In this document: piece by piece, positions 63,999 through 64,000 of the stretch
How the letters are laid out: each line of letters begins with the position of its first letter
Numbering within the stretch: the first letter of the stretch is position 1
Origin: an uncultured Pseudomonadota bacterium
Lineage (GTDB): Bacteria > Myxococcota_A > Bradymonadia > Bradymonadales > Bradymonadaceae
NCBI GenBank assembly: GCA_913057905.1
Contig: CAJXPB010000001.1
Coordinates: 620,001 to 684,000 of the forward strand
Reading direction: 5' to 3'
DNA length: 64,000 nucleotides
Program-made: the position numbers and the translations under genes
Notes under the pieces: generated by a model
The model's database searches: none
Told to the model about the DNA's origin: nothing
What the model saw: the letters and a program-made list of their open reading frames with translations, nothing else

Positions 63999-64000
63999 AT

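Overview
The window is one continuous stretch of a high-GC, gene-dense chromosome. The proteins are strikingly acidic, there are many lipoproteins with Asp-rich linkers, one Gly-Cys/membrane/Arg C-terminal sorting tail of the MYXO-CTERM kind, thrombospondin type-3 repeat proteins, PKD and parallel-helix surface lipoproteins, and a c-type nitric oxide reductase. Together these suggest a predatory or surface-living, salt-adapted member of the former Deltaproteobacteria (Myxococcota or Bradymonadota-like). That placement is inference from protein style; there is no rRNA to anchor it. No integrase, transposase, phage gene or CRISPR array was seen, and the antisense strand is full of long but unconvincing open frames, as expected at this GC.

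Layout. 0-4.2 kb: the 3' end of an iterative polyketide or PUFA-type synthase (dehydratase plus built-in phosphopantetheinyl transferase), followed by a biotin carrier protein and an acyl-CoA carboxyltransferase that could supply its extender units. 4.3-9.1 kb: PilZ protein, CDP-alcohol phosphatidyltransferase, two exported proteins and a Tat-exported molybdopterin enzyme. 9.1-18.5 kb: a large mosaic amidohydrolase/TSP3/lamin-tail lipoprotein, a DnaC-like ATPase, an XRE regulator and two big lipoproteins. 18.7-24.0 kb: a nor cluster (small membrane protein, two-heme norC, norB, norQ, norD). 24.1-27.8 kb: a TPR-GGDEF cyclase translationally coupled to a membrane-anchored Mrr-like nuclease, then a small lipoprotein. 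27.8-33.1 kb: an acetate kinase fused to a PduL phosphotransacylase, downstream of a RapA/SNF2-like protein whose ATPase motifs have decayed. 33.2-37.1 kb: queE, a CXXC-less thioredoxin-fold protein, folA, a lipoprotein and dnaJ. 37.1-43.1 kb: a leftward run of HEAT-repeat protein, DUF192 lipoprotein, membrane HExxH peptidase and a small lipoprotein. 43.2-44.1 kb: a tRNA-Glu/tRNA-Gln pair with a good promoter, a 67-aa ORF and a strong terminator, plus a DUF465 protein. 44.3-52.6 kb: lytic transglycosylase, Rrf2 regulator, TSP3 lipoprotein, MYXO-CTERM-like protein, a DUF368 (PopT-like) carrier and an MBL-fold hydrolase. 52.6-55.3 kb: a CysM-CysO-Mec cysteine pathway with an extra CysM-like protein that has lost the PLP lysine. 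55.6-61.6 kb: a four-gene module of an unknown protein, two BrxD-like (DUF2791-type) ATPases and an Lhr-like helicase. 61.7-64 kb: EamA transporter, unknown acidic protein, ElaA-type acetyltransferase and a zeta-class GST cut by the window end.

The best candidates for something new are the two-ATPase plus helicase module (55.6-61.6 kb), which looks like the BrxD-BrxHI arm of type 2 BREX or the core of Shango without the other BREX components; the pseudo-CysM beside a Mec-CysO-CysM set; the AckA-PduL fusion; the decayed RapA-like protein directly upstream of it; and the GGDEF-Mrr coupled pair.
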